Below are positions 48,045 to 57,818 of a stretch of DNA of 64,000 nucleotides, one piece after another. The position numbers and the translations under genes were made by a program. Source of the stretch: MGBC124762 sp048201935 (GTDB taxonomy: Bacteria; Bacillota; Clostridia; Oscillospirales; Oscillospiraceae); assembly GCA_048201935.1 (NCBI GenBank), contig DBFBGR010000002.1, forward strand, positions 62,001-126,000, written 5' to 3'. Under the pieces are notes generated by a model. The model was not told the origin of the DNA. It was given only the letters and a program-made list of their open reading frames with translations, and searched no databases. Every line of letters begins with the position of its first letter. Position 1 is the stretch's first letter.

Positions 48045-51000
48045 TTGTCGTCGGAGCAAAAGAAGATCCCCTTTTTCCTAGCCTTTTCCGCCTACATTCC
48101 CCAAGACCCTATGCTGTGCGCCCGTCTTGCGGAGTGTCAGGTTTTACATATGGCGCCCGGCGCCCAGCCTGGCAGCGTGAAGGTCTCGCTGGAGGCCGAT
48201 CCCCCGCTGAACAAAGCCGAGTGTCAAGCCGTGGAGACCGAGCTCTCCAAGGCCTATGGCGGCGCGGTCACCATCGACCAGCCCATGCCCACCATCTCTG
48301 CCGACACCCAGGTGGCCCTCTCCGGCGAGCAGGATCCGGCGGTGTTGGTGGACCTGCTGCGCCGTGAACTGTCCAAGACCTTTGCCCCGGCCCGGGGCCT
48401 TATGGCCGGGGCTACCGGCGCGCTGGAGGGCGGCGTGCTCACCGTCACGCTGCCCAACGGCGGCACAGAACTTTTGAGCGCCCATGTCCAGGCCGCTGCC
48501 AAGGCCCTGGTCGGCGCGGTGGGGCAGTCGGTGCGGGTATGCTTTACCTCCGCCGCCGCCAAGGCCCAAAAGAGCTTGTCCTTCCTGGGCCAAGCGGAGA
48601 GCCAGCGGCTGGCCGCCATGAAATCTGGCGCAGGAGGTACGCCCCAGACCAACAAGAAGAAGTCCTCTGGCGTTATCTATGGCAAGGTATCCATGAAGTC
48701 GGTCACCGAGATGTCCGAGCTTACCGCGGAGCTTGGCAACGTGCTGGTGGAGGGCGTGGTCTTTGCTATTGACCATAAGGAACTCAAGAGCCACAACACC
48801 GTGGTCCGCTTTGACGTTACCGACTACACCGGCTCCATCCGGGTCTCTCAGTTTATGCGCACCGACGAGGCCAAATCCATCATCAAGGGCGTGAAGGTGG
48901 GCCAGAACCTGCTCATCCAAGGCCGTTTGGAGATGGACCGCTACGATGGCGATCTGGTCCTCCGGCCCACGGGCATCACCGTAGCTGAGGCCAGCACCCG
49001 AAAGGATACCGCAGCGCAAAAGCGCGTGGAACTCCACCTTCACACCCAGATGTCCTCTATGGACGCGCTCACCGTCACCTCCGATGTGGTCAAGCGGGCC
49101 CTCTCCTGGGGCCACCGGGCCATTGCCATCACCGACCACGCCGTGGCCCATTCCTTCCCCGACGCCGACCACGCCGCCGCCAAGTCGGACATCAAGATCC
49201 TTTACGGCGTGGAGGCGTACTTCCGCAACGATGTGGACAGCACTGTAGCTATCCGAGGCAGGGGAGACGTGCCCATCGACCAGGAATATGTGGTCTTCGA
49301 TATCGAGACCACCGGTTTCGACCCCAAGCGCGAGGTTATCATTGAAATTGGCGCCGTTTTGGTCAAGGACGGCATGATCCAGCCCCAGCACTTTTCCACC
49401 TTTGCCGACCCTCAGCGGACCCTGAGCCCCAAGATCGTGGCTCTGACGGGCATCACCGACGACCTTCTGCAGGGTGCGCCCAGCCAGGCCGAGGCCGTCC
49501 GGGGCTTTTTGGACTTCGTGGGCGGGCGGCCCCTGGTGGCCCACAACGCCGACTTCGACCTGAGCTTCATCCGCCAGGCCGCCCAGGATCTGGGCTTCCC
49601 CTTTGAGCCCACCTCGGTGGACACGCTCTCCCTGGCCCGGCGGCTCTATCCGGAGCTAAAGAACTACAAGCTGGACACCGTGGCCGAGCATCTGCGCCTG
49701 GGGGATTTTAACCACCACCGGGCGGAGGACGACGCCGTCACCGCCGCGGGCATTCTGCTGGACGAGCTGCGGCTCTTACGTATCCGCGGGGCCAAGGAGC
49801 TCCGGGACATCGATGCGCTGCTCACCGGGCAAAAGGCCGGCGGCGGCCGCCGGACGCCCTATCACCTTATTGTCCTGGCCAAGAACCAGACCGGCCTTCG
49901 CAACCTCTACAAACTCATCTCCCTGGCCCATTTGGAGCATTACAGCCGCTATCCCATCATGCCCAAGAGCCTGATCAATGAAAACCGGGAGGGACTCATC
50001 ATCGGCTCGGCCTGCGAGGCGGGAGAGCTCTTCAAGGCCATCACCGAGCACAAGCCTCAGGAGGAACTGGAGCGCATCGCCTCGTGGTACGACTATCTCG
50101 AAATTCAGCCCCTGTCCAACAACGCCTTCATGCTCCGGCCCGACAAGGAGGGCCGCCAGACCGCCCAGAACGAGGAGGACTTGCGGGACTTCAACCGCAA
50201 GGTGGTGGAGCTGGGCGAAAAGCTGGGTAAGCCCGTCTGCGCCACCGGGGACGTTCACTTCATGGAGCCCCACGAGGAGATCTACCGCCATATTTTGCTG
50301 GATTCCAAGGGCTTTGACGACGCCGACAGCCCTAATCCCCTTTACTTCCACACCACCGACGAGATGCTGGAGGAGTTTGCCTACCTGGGGGAGGAGAAGG
50401 CCTTTGAGGTGGTGGTCACCAACACCAACCTCATCGCCGACTGGTGCGACCGCATGGGCCCGCTGCCCTCTGGGCTGTTCCCGCCCACCATCGAGAATTC
50501 CGCCCAGATCTTGAGCGACCTGGTCTGGGGCAAGGCTCATGACCTCTACGGCCCGGAGCCGCCCCAGGTGGTGGTGGACCGCATCAACGCTGAGCTGGGC
50601 GACATTTTGCGCTGCCACTACGACGTGATCTATATGTCCGCCCAGAAGTTGGTCCAGGACTCGCTGGACCACGGATACTTAGTGGGGTCCCGGGGCTCCG
50701 TGGGCTCGTCCATCGTGGCCTTCATGTCGGGCATCACCGAGGTCAACTCCCTGCCGCCTCACTACCGCTGCCCCAACTGTAAGCATGCCGAATTTGATGT
50801 GGACCCCCAGTACGGCTGCGGAGCGGATATGCCCGACGCGGTCTGTCCCGTCTGCGGCGCGCCCTACGAAAAGGACGGCTTCAACATCCCCTTTGAGACC
50901 TTCCTGGGCTTTGGCGGCGACAAGGTCCCCGACATCGACCTGAACTTCTCTGGCGAGTACCAGTCCAGCGCCCACCGCTACACCTTCGAGCTCTTCGGCG

Positions 51001-52376
51001 AAAGCCACGTCTTCCGGGCGGGGACCATCGGCACCGTGGCCTTTAAGACCGCCTATGGCTACGTGAAAAAGTACCTGGAAAAGCGGGGGCTCAAGGTCAC
51101 CAAGGCGGAGGAGGCCCGCCTGGCCAATGGTTGCACGGGGGTCAAGCGCACCACCGGCCAGCACCCCGGCGGCATGGTGGTCATCCCCCAGGACTGCGAG
51201 ATCTATGATTTCTGCCCCGTCCAGCACCCCGCCGACGACGCGGGCACGGATATCATCACCACCCATTTTGAATACCACTCCATGGAGTCCAACCTCCTGA
51301 AGCTGGATATGCTGGGCCACGACGATCCCTCCATGATCCGTATGCTGGAGGACCTGACCGGGGTCAATGCCCGCACCGACATCAAGCTGGACGACCCGGA
51401 CACCATGAGCCTGTTTACTACCTCCGAGAAGTTGGGCTTTGTAGACGATCCCATCCTGGGCCCCACCGGGGCCGTTGCCATCCCGGAGTTCAACACCAAG
51501 TTCACCCGCCAGATGCTCATGGACACCCAGCCCAAGAACTTCAACACCCTGGTCCGGCTCTCCGGCTTCTCCCACGGTACCGACGTGTGGCTGGGCAACG
51601 CCCGGGACCTGATCTTGGAGAAGAACATCTCCGTTTTGGACACCGTGGGCTGCCGTGACGACATCATGCTCTACCTCATCCAGCAGGGCATGGACCCCAA
51701 GGTCTCCTTTAAGATCATGGAGGCGGTGCGTAAGGGCAAGGTGAAAAAGGGAGGTTTCCAAGACGGCTGGGAGGAGACCATGAAGGCCCATAATGTGCCC
51801 GACTGGTATATCGACTCCCTGGCCAAGATCGGCTACCTGTTCCCCAAGGCCCACGCCGTGGCCTACGTGATGATGGCCTTCCGCATCGCCTGGTTCAAGG
51901 TCCACCGGCCCCTGGCCTTCTACGCCGCCTACTTCACCATCCGCGCCAAGGCCTTCGACGCCACGGTGATGTGCCTGGGCATGGACCAGGTCAAGGGCAA
52001 GATGAAGGAGATCATGGATAAGGATAAAGACGCCTCCGCTGTGGAGCAGGACATGCTGGTCACCCTGGAGGTCTGCTACGAGTTCTATCTCCGGGGCTTC
52101 CAGTTTGAGGCCATCGACCTCTACCGTTCCGACGCCACCCGGTTCTTGGTGGACGAGGAGAAGGGGACGCTGCTGCCGCCCTTCATCTCCGTCCCCGGCC
52201 TGGGCGAGTCGGCGGCGCTGTCCATCGTGGAGCAGCGCAAGGGCAAGACCTTCATCTCCATCTCCGAGTTCTCCGACGCCTGCCCCAAGGTCTCCAAGGC
52301 CCACATCGAGGGTCTGAAGGCCGCCGGGGCCCTGGCGGGCATGCCCGAGACCAGCCAGTTGACCCTATTTGGATAA
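48045..52376 (+). CDS. polC: DNA polymerase III alpha subunit, PolC type
   Basis: This is the main replicative polymerase of low-GC-type Gram-positives. It has 1443 residues. Domains in order: N-terminal region, OB fold at about 215-325, PHP domain begun at VELHLHTQMSSMDAL and interrupted by a DnaQ-like 3'-5' exonuclease (VVFDIETTGFDPKREVIIEIG, HNADFDLSFI, HHRAEDDAVT), PHP continuation, then the polymerase. The polymerase carries a zinc finger (CPNCKHAEF, CPVCG), the catalytic PDIDLNFSGEYQ and the TGQHPGG fingers. The start is TTG 48045 behind AGGAGAGAG. Its presence, with exonuclease and polymerase in one chain, identifies the host as a Firmicute. Confidence 0.97.
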   Translation: MSSEQKKIPFFLAFSAYIPQDPMLCARLAECQVLHMAPGAQPGSVKVSLEADPPLNKAECQAVETELSKAYGGAVTIDQPMPTISADTQVALSGEQDPAVLVDLLRRELSKTFAPARGLMAGATGALEGGVLTVTLPNGGTELLSAHVQAAAKALVGAVGQSVRVCFTSAAAKAQKSLSFLGQAESQRLAAMKSGAGGTPQTNKKKSSGVIYGKVSMKSVTEMSELTAELGNVLVEGVVFAIDHKELKSHNTVVRFDVTDYTGSIRVSQFMRTDEAKSIIKGVKVGQNLLIQGRLEMDRYDGDLVLRPTGITVAEASTRKDTAAQKRVELHLHTQMSSMDALTVTSDVVKRALSWGHRAIAITDHAVAHSFPDADHAAAKSDIKILYGVEAYFRNDVDSTVAIRGRGDVPIDQEYVVFDIETTGFDPKREVIIEIGAVLVKDGMIQPQHFSTFADPQRTLSPKIVALTGITDDLLQGAPSQAEAVRGFLDFVGGRPLVAHNADFDLSFIRQAAQDLGFPFEPTSVDTLSLARRLYPELKNYKLDTVAEHLRLGDFNHHRAEDDAVTAAGILLDELRLLRIRGAKELRDIDALLTGQKAGGGRRTPYHLIVLAKNQTGLRNLYKLISLAHLEHYSRYPIMPKSLINENREGLIIGSACEAGELFKAITEHKPQEELERIASWYDYLEIQPLSNNAFMLRPDKEGRQTAQNEEDLRDFNRKVVELGEKLGKPVCATGDVHFMEPHEEIYRHILLDSKGFDDADSPNPLYFHTTDEMLEEFAYLGEEKAFEVVVTNTNLIADWCDRMGPLPSGLFPPTIENSAQILSDLVWGKAHDLYGPEPPQVVVDRINAELGDILRCHYDVIYMSAQKLVQDSLDHGYLVGSRGSVGSSIVAFMSGITEVNSLPPHYRCPNCKHAEFDVDPQYGCGADMPDAVCPVCGAPYEKDGFNIPFETFLGFGGDKVPDIDLNFSGEYQSSAHRYTFELFGESHVFRAGTIGTVAFKTAYGYVKKYLEKRGLKVTKAEEARLANGCTGVKRTTGQHPGGMVVIPQDCEIYDFCPVQHPADDAGTDIITTHFEYHSMESNLLKLDMLGHDDPSMIRMLEDLTGVNARTDIKLDDPDTMSLFTTSEKLGFVDDPILGPTGAVAIPEFNTKFTRQMLMDTQPKNFNTLVRLSGFSHGTDVWLGNARDLILEKNISVLDTVGCRDDIMLYLIQQGMDPKVSFKIMEAVRKGKVKKGGFQDGWEETMKAHNVPDWYIDSLAKIGYLFPKAHAVAYVMMAFRIAWFKVHRPLAFYAAYFTIRAKAFDATVMCLGMDQVKGKMKEIMDKDKDASAVEQDMLVTLEVCYEFYLRGFQFEAIDLYRSDATRFLVDEEKGTLLPPFISVPGLGESAALSIVEQRKGKTFISISEFSDACPKVSKAHIEGLKAAGALAGMPETSQLTLFG

Positions 52377-52382
52377 AGAGGG

Positions 52383-52411
52383 TTGACTTTAGTGCAGTAG
52401 TGTGGTAGTAT
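52383..52411 (+). promoter_or_regulatory. promoter of the histidine operon
   Basis: TTGACT (52383-52388), 17 bp, TAGTAT (52406-52411), with TGTGG before the -10 box. The leader is about 22 nt, so there is no room for a His-tRNA T-box or attenuator. Confidence 0.75.
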
Positions 52412-52439
52412 ACAAAAGTATTTTCCCGGAGGTGAGCGG

Positions 52440-54068
52440 ATGAACAACGCCATGACCCTGCCTGAGGGTACTCAGGACAGGCTATTTGAAGAGTGCCAGG
52501 AGCGCCGGAGCGTCCAAAACGCCCTGACCGCTCTCTTCCAGGCCCAGGGCTACCAAGAGGTCAGCACGCCGGAGGTGGAGTATTACGACCTCTTCGTGCG
52601 CTCTGGCAACCCCATGCCCCAGGAGCAGTTACAAAAGATCGTGGGCCGGGACGGGCGCATCATGGTCATGCGGCCCGACTGCACCACCCCCATCGCCCGG
52701 ATGGCGGCTGGTAAGTTCAAGGACCTGAGCGAGCCCCAGCGGCTCTACTATGATGAGACGGTTTTTCGCTCCGACCGCCAGCACAAGGGCAGTCGCAGTG
52801 AGATCGCCCAGTGCGGCGTGGAACTTTTGGGGGCCCAGGGCGGGGAAGTGGACGCCCAGATGCTGGCCCTGGCCGCCGATTCCCTGGAGCGCGCCGGGCT
52901 CAGCCGCTTCCACATTGAGATCGGCCACATGGGCTTCTTCCGGGAGCTGACCGCCGAGCTGGGATTGTCCGCCCAGGAGACCCAGGGCCTCCAGGACCTG
53001 ATGGAGAACAAGAACTTCGCCGCACTGGCCGACCATCTGGCCCCCTATGCCGACACCGCCGCCGGACAAGCCCTGTCCCGGCTGCCCTATCTCTTTGGTG
53101 GACCGGAGGTGCTGGACCAGGCGGAGGCCCTGTTCCCCGGCACCCAGGTGATCCCCTACCTGCGCGCGGTCTACGACGTGCTGAAGACTGGTGGCCGGGG
53201 AGATTTCTTCCGCTTTGACTTAGGGCTTGTCCACCAGATCGACTACTACACCGGGGTCATCTTCCGGGGCTACACCCAGGGCGCGGGGGACGCCGTCCTC
53301 TCCGGTGGCCGCTACGACAAGCTCCTCTCCGCCTTCGGTCTGGACGCGCCCGCCATCGGCTTTGCCGCCGATGTGGACGCCATCTGCGCCTGTCTGCGGG
53401 AAACGGTCCCCGCCGACCTCACCGGGGCGGGGGAGCCCCACCGTCTCAAGCTCGCTCTCACCAAGGGCCGGCTGCAGGATAAGTCGGTGGAGCTCTTTGA
53501 ACGTATGGGCCTTGATTGCGAGCCCATCCACCACCCCGGCCGCCGGTTGGTCCACTCTCTGCCCAACTACCCCATGGACGCGGTGCTGGCCAAGGCCCCG
53601 GACGTGGTCACCTATGTGGAGCACGGGGTCTGCGACCTGGGCATCGTGGGCCGGGACACCCTGCTGGAGCAGGGCCGCAGCTTCTACGAGGTGCTGGACT
53701 TAGGCATTGGGAAATGCCGCTTCGCCCTGGCCGTCAAGGAGGGCAGCGACTTCTACGGCACCTATAAGACCCGCCGGATCGCCAGCAAATACCCCGCCGT
53801 CACCCGGGCCTTTTTTGAGAAAAAGGGCATGGACGTGTCCATTATTAAAATTGAAGGCTCGGTGGAGCTGGCCCCCATTTTGAACCTAGCTGACGCCATT
53901 GTGGATATTGTGGAGACCGGAGCCACCCTGCGGGAAAACGGCCTTATCCCCATTGAGGACGTAGCCCAGGTCTCCGCCCGCCTCATCGTCAACACCGCCA
54001 GTATGAAGCTCTACAAGGACCAGATCTTGGACTTTATCGACCAGTGCCGAAGCCATTTGGAGGGATAA
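52440..54068 (+). CDS. hisZ-hisG: HisZ-HisG fusion: ATP phosphoribosyltransferase regulatory and catalytic subunits
   Basis: One 542-residue protein joins two normally separate subunits. Residues about 1-325 are HisZ, a catalytically dead histidyl-tRNA-synthetase paralogue that carries the histidine-feedback response (PEGTQDRLFEE, MRPDCTTPIARM, YYTGVIFRGY, LSGGRYDKL). From about 336 it is the short-form HisG catalytic subunit (LKLALTKGRLQDKSVEL, CDLGIVGRDTLLE, and the phosphate loop region ADAIVDIVETGATL), which starts histidine synthesis from ATP and PRPP. Short-form HisG needs HisZ for activity, so the fusion fixes their 1:1 ratio. ATG 52440 follows GGAGGTGA. Confidence 0.93.
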   Translation: MNNAMTLPEGTQDRLFEECQERRSVQNALTALFQAQGYQEVSTPEVEYYDLFVRSGNPMPQEQLQKIVGRDGRIMVMRPDCTTPIARMAAGKFKDLSEPQRLYYDETVFRSDRQHKGSRSEIAQCGVELLGAQGGEVDAQMLALAADSLERAGLSRFHIEIGHMGFFRELTAELGLSAQETQGLQDLMENKNFAALADHLAPYADTAAGQALSRLPYLFGGPEVLDQAEALFPGTQVIPYLRAVYDVLKTGGRGDFFRFDLGLVHQIDYYTGVIFRGYTQGAGDAVLSGGRYDKLLSAFGLDAPAIGFAADVDAICACLRETVPADLTGAGEPHRLKLALTKGRLQDKSVELFERMGLDCEPIHHPGRRLVHSLPNYPMDAVLAKAPDVVTYVEHGVCDLGIVGRDTLLEQGRSFYEVLDLGIGKCRFALAVKEGSDFYGTYKTRRIASKYPAVTRAFFEKKGMDVSIIKIEGSVELAPILNLADAIVDIVETGATLRENGLIPIEDVAQVSARLIVNTASMKLYKDQILDFIDQCRSHLEG

Positions 54069-54070
54069 GC

Positions 54071-55357
54071 GTGCTCACCATCATCCAGGGCGGTCCGTCC
54101 GCCTGGCAGACCCAGCTCTACGCCATGCGGGCCCGGGCCGCCAACGCCAACGAAGCCATCGAAAAATCTGTCCGCGCCATTATGGAAGCTGTAAAGCAAG
54201 AAGGCTTTACAGCCGTTGAGCGCTATACCCAGCAATTCGACCACGCCACGCCCTACGAGATCCCTATGTCCCGGCTGGAGGAGGCCTACGCCGCCTGTCC
54301 CAAGGACTTGAACGACGCGCTGGAGCGCTCCGCCGCCAACATCCGGGACTACAACCAGCGCCTGCTGCCCAAGTCCGAGACCTGGACCTCCCCGGATGGG
54401 GGTAAAGTAGGCCGCCTTGTCAGAGGTTTGACTCGGGTAGGTATCTACGTCCCCGGCGGCACCGCCGCCTATCCCTCCTCGGTGCTGATGAACGCCGTCC
54501 CCGCCAAGGTGGCCGGGGTGGAGGAGATCGTCATGGTGACGCCGCCTACACAGCATTTGTCCGACGCGGTTCTGGCCGCCGCCAAGATCGCTGGGGTGGA
54601 CCGGGTCCTGGCCGTGGGCGGGGCCCAGGCCGTGGCCGCGCTGACCTACGGCGCGGGCTTTATTCCCAAGGTGGACAAGCTGGTAGGCCCGGGCAACGCC
54701 TATGTGGCCGCTGCCAAGCGTTTGGCCTACGGCCAGTTGGACATCGACATGATCGCCGGGCCCTCGGAGGTGCTGGTGGTGGCCGACGAGACCGCCGACC
54801 CGGTCTTCGTGGCCGCCGACCTTCTGAGCCAGGCCGAGCACGATAAGCTGGCCTCCGCCGTTTTGCTCACCGACTCTCTGGCTCTGGCCCAGGCGGTGGA
54901 CGCCGAGATCGCTCGCCAAGCGGCCTATCTCAGCCGCCGTGATATCATCGAAGCCTCCCTTCGGGACTTCGGCTGTGCTTTCGTCTGCGCCGACCTGGAC
55001 GAATGTGTGGCTCTGGCCAACGACATTGCCCCGGAGCACTTGGAGCTCTGCGGTACACGCGCCGAAGCTCTCTTGCCTCAGATCAAGAACGCCGGCGCGG
55101 TCTTCGTGGGTAGCTGGTCCCCTGAGCCTCTGGGCGACTATATGGCAGGCCCCGACCACGTCCTGCCCACCTCGGGCACCGCCCGGTTCTTCTCGCCCTT
55201 GTCCGTCACCAGCTTTTTGAAGACCATGAGCGTTATTCAATACGGCAGGGAAGACCTGGCCAAGGTCCAGTCCCAGGTGGTCACCCTGGCCCAGGCCGAG
55301 GGCCTCACCGCCCACGCCAACTCCATCCAAGTTCGATTTAAGGAGGGAACCCTATGA
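54071..55357 (+). CDS. hisD: histidinol dehydrogenase
   Basis: This zinc enzyme oxidises histidinol to histidine in two steps with NAD+. It has 428 residues. Motifs include VPGGTAAYPSSVLMNAVPAKVAG, KLVGPGNAYVAAAKR, DMIAGPSEVLVVADE and, with the active-site glutamate and histidine, DIAPEHLEL and GPDHVLPTSGTARF. GTG 54071 follows GGAGGG, 2 bp after the HisZ-HisG stop. Its end overlaps hisB by four bases. Confidence 0.96.
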   Translation: MLTIIQGGPSAWQTQLYAMRARAANANEAIEKSVRAIMEAVKQEGFTAVERYTQQFDHATPYEIPMSRLEEAYAACPKDLNDALERSAANIRDYNQRLLPKSETWTSPDGGKVGRLVRGLTRVGIYVPGGTAAYPSSVLMNAVPAKVAGVEEIVMVTPPTQHLSDAVLAAAKIAGVDRVLAVGGAQAVAALTYGAGFIPKVDKLVGPGNAYVAAAKRLAYGQLDIDMIAGPSEVLVVADETADPVFVAADLLSQAEHDKLASAVLLTDSLALAQAVDAEIARQAAYLSRRDIIEASLRDFGCAFVCADLDECVALANDIAPEHLELCGTRAEALLPQIKNAGAVFVGSWSPEPLGDYMAGPDHVLPTSGTARFFSPLSVTSFLKTMSVIQYGREDLAKVQSQVVTLAQAEGLTAHANSIQVRFKEGTL

Positions 55358-55932
55358 GCAGGACCGCTACCGTCACTCGCGCCACCAAGGAGACCCAGAT
55401 CACCGCCACCCTAAGCCTGGACGGCGGAGAGGTGGCCGTGGACACCGGCATTGGCTTCTTCGACCACATGCTCACCGCTCTGGCCTTTTATGCTGGGTTT
55501 GGCCTGAACCTCACCGCTAAGGGCGACCTGGCCGTGGACGGCCACCACACCGTGGAGGACGTGGGCATCGTGTTGGGGCAGGCGCTGCGCGAGGCCCTGG
55601 GTGACAAAACGGGCATCACCCGCTTTTCCAGCGTCTTCGTCCCCATGGACGAGGCCCTTTGCCGCACGGTGCTGGACATCTCCGGCCGGCCCTACCTGGT
55701 CTTCGACGCACCCATGCCCCAGGAACTCATCGGGCAGTACGATAGCTGTCTCACCGAAGAGTTCATGCGAGCCCTGGCCGTCAACGCTGGACTGACCCTG
55801 CACCAGGCGGCCCTCTATGGCAAAAACGCCCACCACATCACCGAGGCCCTCTTTAAGTCCTTGGGCCTGGCCTTGAAAGAAGCTGTGTCCATTGGCGGCA
55901 ACGGCGTTACTTCCACCAAAGGGGTGCTTTGA
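55354..55932 (+). CDS. hisB: imidazoleglycerol-phosphate dehydratase
   Basis: This manganese enzyme dehydrates imidazole-glycerol phosphate to imidazole-acetol phosphate. It has 192 residues. The metal motifs are FFDHMLTALAFYAG, DGHHTVEDVGIVLG and, at the end, KNAHHITEALFKSLG. It is a monofunctional HisB, without the N-terminal phosphatase of enterobacteria. It starts inside the end of hisD (ATGA) and its TGA overlaps the hisH start. Confidence 0.97.
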   Translation: MSRTATVTRATKETQITATLSLDGGEVAVDTGIGFFDHMLTALAFYAGFGLNLTAKGDLAVDGHHTVEDVGIVLGQALREALGDKTGITRFSSVFVPMDEALCRTVLDISGRPYLVFDAPMPQELIGQYDSCLTEEFMRALAVNAGLTLHQAALYGKNAHHITEALFKSLGLALKEAVSIGGNGVTSTKGVL

Positions 55933-56540
55933 TGGGCTACATCTCCGTTGTGGACTACGGCGTGGGTAACCTGAAAAGCATCGCCAACGCCCTCTCCTAT
56001 CTGGGCTTTGATACTAAGTTCACCGGTGAGGCCAGGGAGCTGGAGCAAAGCGACGCCGTGCTTCTGCCCGGCGTGGGGGCCTTTCCCGACGCCGCCAAAA
56101 AGCTCCGCTCCACCGGCCTGGACCAGACCATCATAGCCCAGGCGGGCAAAAAGCCCATGTTGGGCATTTGCCTTGGGATGCAGCTTCTTTTTGACGACAG
56201 CGAGGAGGGAGAACGCTGTGCGGGCCTTGGCCTTGTCAGCGGCTCCATCCAGCGCATCCAGACGGATCTGAAACTGCCCCACATTGGCTGGAACACCCTG
56301 GAATTTCCCCGGGAAAGCCCGTTGTTTCAGGGCATCGGCCAGGGCAGCGCCGTCTACTTCGTCCACTCCTTCGCCGCCCAAGTGGCTCGGGAGGAGGACC
56401 TGCTGGCCGTGACCGACTACGGCGCTCAGGTCACCGCCGCCGTGGGCAGGAACGGGGTCTACGGCTGCCAGTTCCACCCGGAGAAGAGCGGGGAAGTGGG
56501 CCTTGCCATCTTAAAGAACTTTGGGGAGATGAACCGATGA
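55932..56540 (+). CDS. hisH: imidazole glycerol phosphate synthase glutaminase subunit
   Basis: This class I glutaminase makes ammonia for HisF. It has 202 residues. The catalytic triad is present: Cys in LGICLGMQLLF, His and Glu in GCQFHPEKSG. ATG 55932 overlaps the hisB stop by one base behind AAAGGGGTG. In this operon it is separated from its partner hisF by hisA and an unrelated kinase. Confidence 0.97.
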   Translation: MGYISVVDYGVGNLKSIANALSYLGFDTKFTGEARELEQSDAVLLPGVGAFPDAAKKLRSTGLDQTIIAQAGKKPMLGICLGMQLLFDDSEEGERCAGLGLVSGSIQRIQTDLKLPHIGWNTLEFPRESPLFQGIGQGSAVYFVHSFAAQVAREEDLLAVTDYGAQVTAAVGRNGVYGCQFHPEKSGEVGLAILKNFGEMNR

Positions 56541-57262
56541 TCATTCTGCCTGCCATCGACTTGAAGGACGGCCAGTGTGTCCGTCTGCGCAAAGGGGACT
56601 TCGGCACCGCTCACCAGGTGGCCGCCAGCGCTCTGGACACTGCCCGGGCCTTCCGGGAGGCCGGAGCCGCCTGGGTCCACATGGTGGACTTGGATGGGGC
56701 CCGGGACGGCCGCCGCCAGAACTTCCCCATCATCGACGCCGTCATCCGCCAGTCGGGGCTGAAGGTGGAGCTGGGCGGCGGTCTGCGCTCCCAACCCGAC
56801 CTCATCACCGCCGTTGGCGCGGGGGCGGCCCGGGCCGTCATTGGCTCCGCCGCCGTCACCAATCCCGAGCTGCTGGACTACGCCCTCCAGTGGTGCCCCA
56901 ACGAGACCGCCGTGGGCATTGACAGCCTGGACGGCAAGGTCCGCACCGCCGGTTGGGAGCAGGACAGCGGCTTGGACTATCTGGACTTCGCTAAGTCTGT
57001 GGTGGCAAAGGGTGTAAGGGTCATTATCTTTACAGACATTGCCACCGATGGGATGCTCTCCGGTCCCAGCTTTGACAAGCTCTCCGCCCTGCAAAGGGCG
57101 GTGCCAGAGTGCAAGATCGTGGCCTCCGGCGGCGTGACCACCCTGGACGACATCAAGCGTCTGCGGGACATGGGTCTCTACGCCGCCATTGTGGGCAAGG
57201 CTTACTACGCCGGAACTTTAGACCTGGCCCAGGCCATCCGGGAGGCCGGGGCGCAGACATGA
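56537..57262 (+). CDS. hisA: phosphoribosylformimino-5-aminoimidazole carboxamide ribotide isomerase
   Basis: This TIM-barrel isomerase converts ProFAR to PRFAR. It has 241 residues. Key blocks are ILPAIDLKDGQCVRLRKGD with the catalytic Asp, VHMVDLDGARDG, ELGGGLRS, FTDIATDGMLSGP and VASGGVTTLDD. It overlaps hisH by four bases and is itself overlapped by the kinase gene (ATGA at 57259-57262). Confidence 0.96.
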   Translation: MIILPAIDLKDGQCVRLRKGDFGTAHQVAASALDTARAFREAGAAWVHMVDLDGARDGRRQNFPIIDAVIRQSGLKVELGGGLRSQPDLITAVGAGAARAVIGSAAVTNPELLDYALQWCPNETAVGIDSLDGKVRTAGWEQDSGLDYLDFAKSVVAKGVRVIIFTDIATDGMLSGPSFDKLSALQRAVPECKIVASGGVTTLDDIKRLRDMGLYAAIVGKAYYAGTLDLAQAIREAGAQT

Positions 57263-57771
57263 AGATCGCAGTGATCGGCTACGCCGGATCGGGGAAATCC
57301 ACCCTGGCCCGGACCTTGGGGGAGCGGTACGGCATTCCGGTGCTCCACTTCGACACCGTCCAGTTTACCCCTAACTGGCAGGAACGGGACAGGGAAGAGG
57401 CCCATCGAATGGTCCATGAGTTCATGGAGAACCCGGAGTGGGTGATCGATGGGACCTATTCCAAATTTGAGTATGAACGCCGAATGGATGAGGCGGACCA
57501 GATCATTTTTCTGGATCTTCCACGCCTTTCCTGCTTTTTTCGGGCTCTTAAGCGTTACGTTTCCTTTCGGGGCAAGCAACGGCCCGACATGGCCGACGGC
57601 TGCAACGAGAAAATGGACCTGGAGTTCATCTGGTGGCTCCTCTGGAAGGGCCGCACCCGGCAAAAACGGGAAAAATTCCAGCGTGTTCTGGACGCATATC
57701 CCGAAAAGACCATGGTGCTGAAAAACCAGCGAGAGATCGACCACTTTTTGCGGGAAACAGCCCCAGGCTAA
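57259..57771 (+). CDS. P-loop kinase of the adenylate-kinase/FlaR type within the his operon
   Basis: This is a 170-residue P-loop nucleoside-kinase-like protein. The Walker A motif GYAGSGKSTLA opens the protein (about 7-17), a substrate-lid stretch LHFDTVQFTPNWQERDREE follows, then WVIDGTYS and the aspartate of IIFLDLPRL. These are features of the FlaR/topology modulation family related to adenylate and shikimate kinases. No known histidine step needs such an enzyme. Its ATG overlaps the hisA stop, so it is coupled to the operon. A broken ribosome-site gap of about 47 bp separates it from hisF. Possible roles are nucleotide salvage or repair, but these are guesses. Confidence 0.8.
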   Translation: MKIAVIGYAGSGKSTLARTLGERYGIPVLHFDTVQFTPNWQERDREEAHRMVHEFMENPEWVIDGTYSKFEYERRMDEADQIIFLDLPRLSCFFRALKRYVSFRGKQRPDMADGCNEKMDLEFIWWLLWKGRTRQKREKFQRVLDAYPEKTMVLKNQREIDHFLRETAPG

Positions 57772-57818
57772 TGGGTATTAGCCGTGCAAATGCTGATGTG
57801 GAGGGAGGTGGCTAAGAC

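Noticed and set aside
50679..52304. 541-codon minus-strand frame over polC
   Set aside because: Same compositional shadow effect; the sense gene is certain.
52412..52439. Histidine attenuator or T-box in the his leader
   Set aside because: There are only about 22 nt between start site and ATG.
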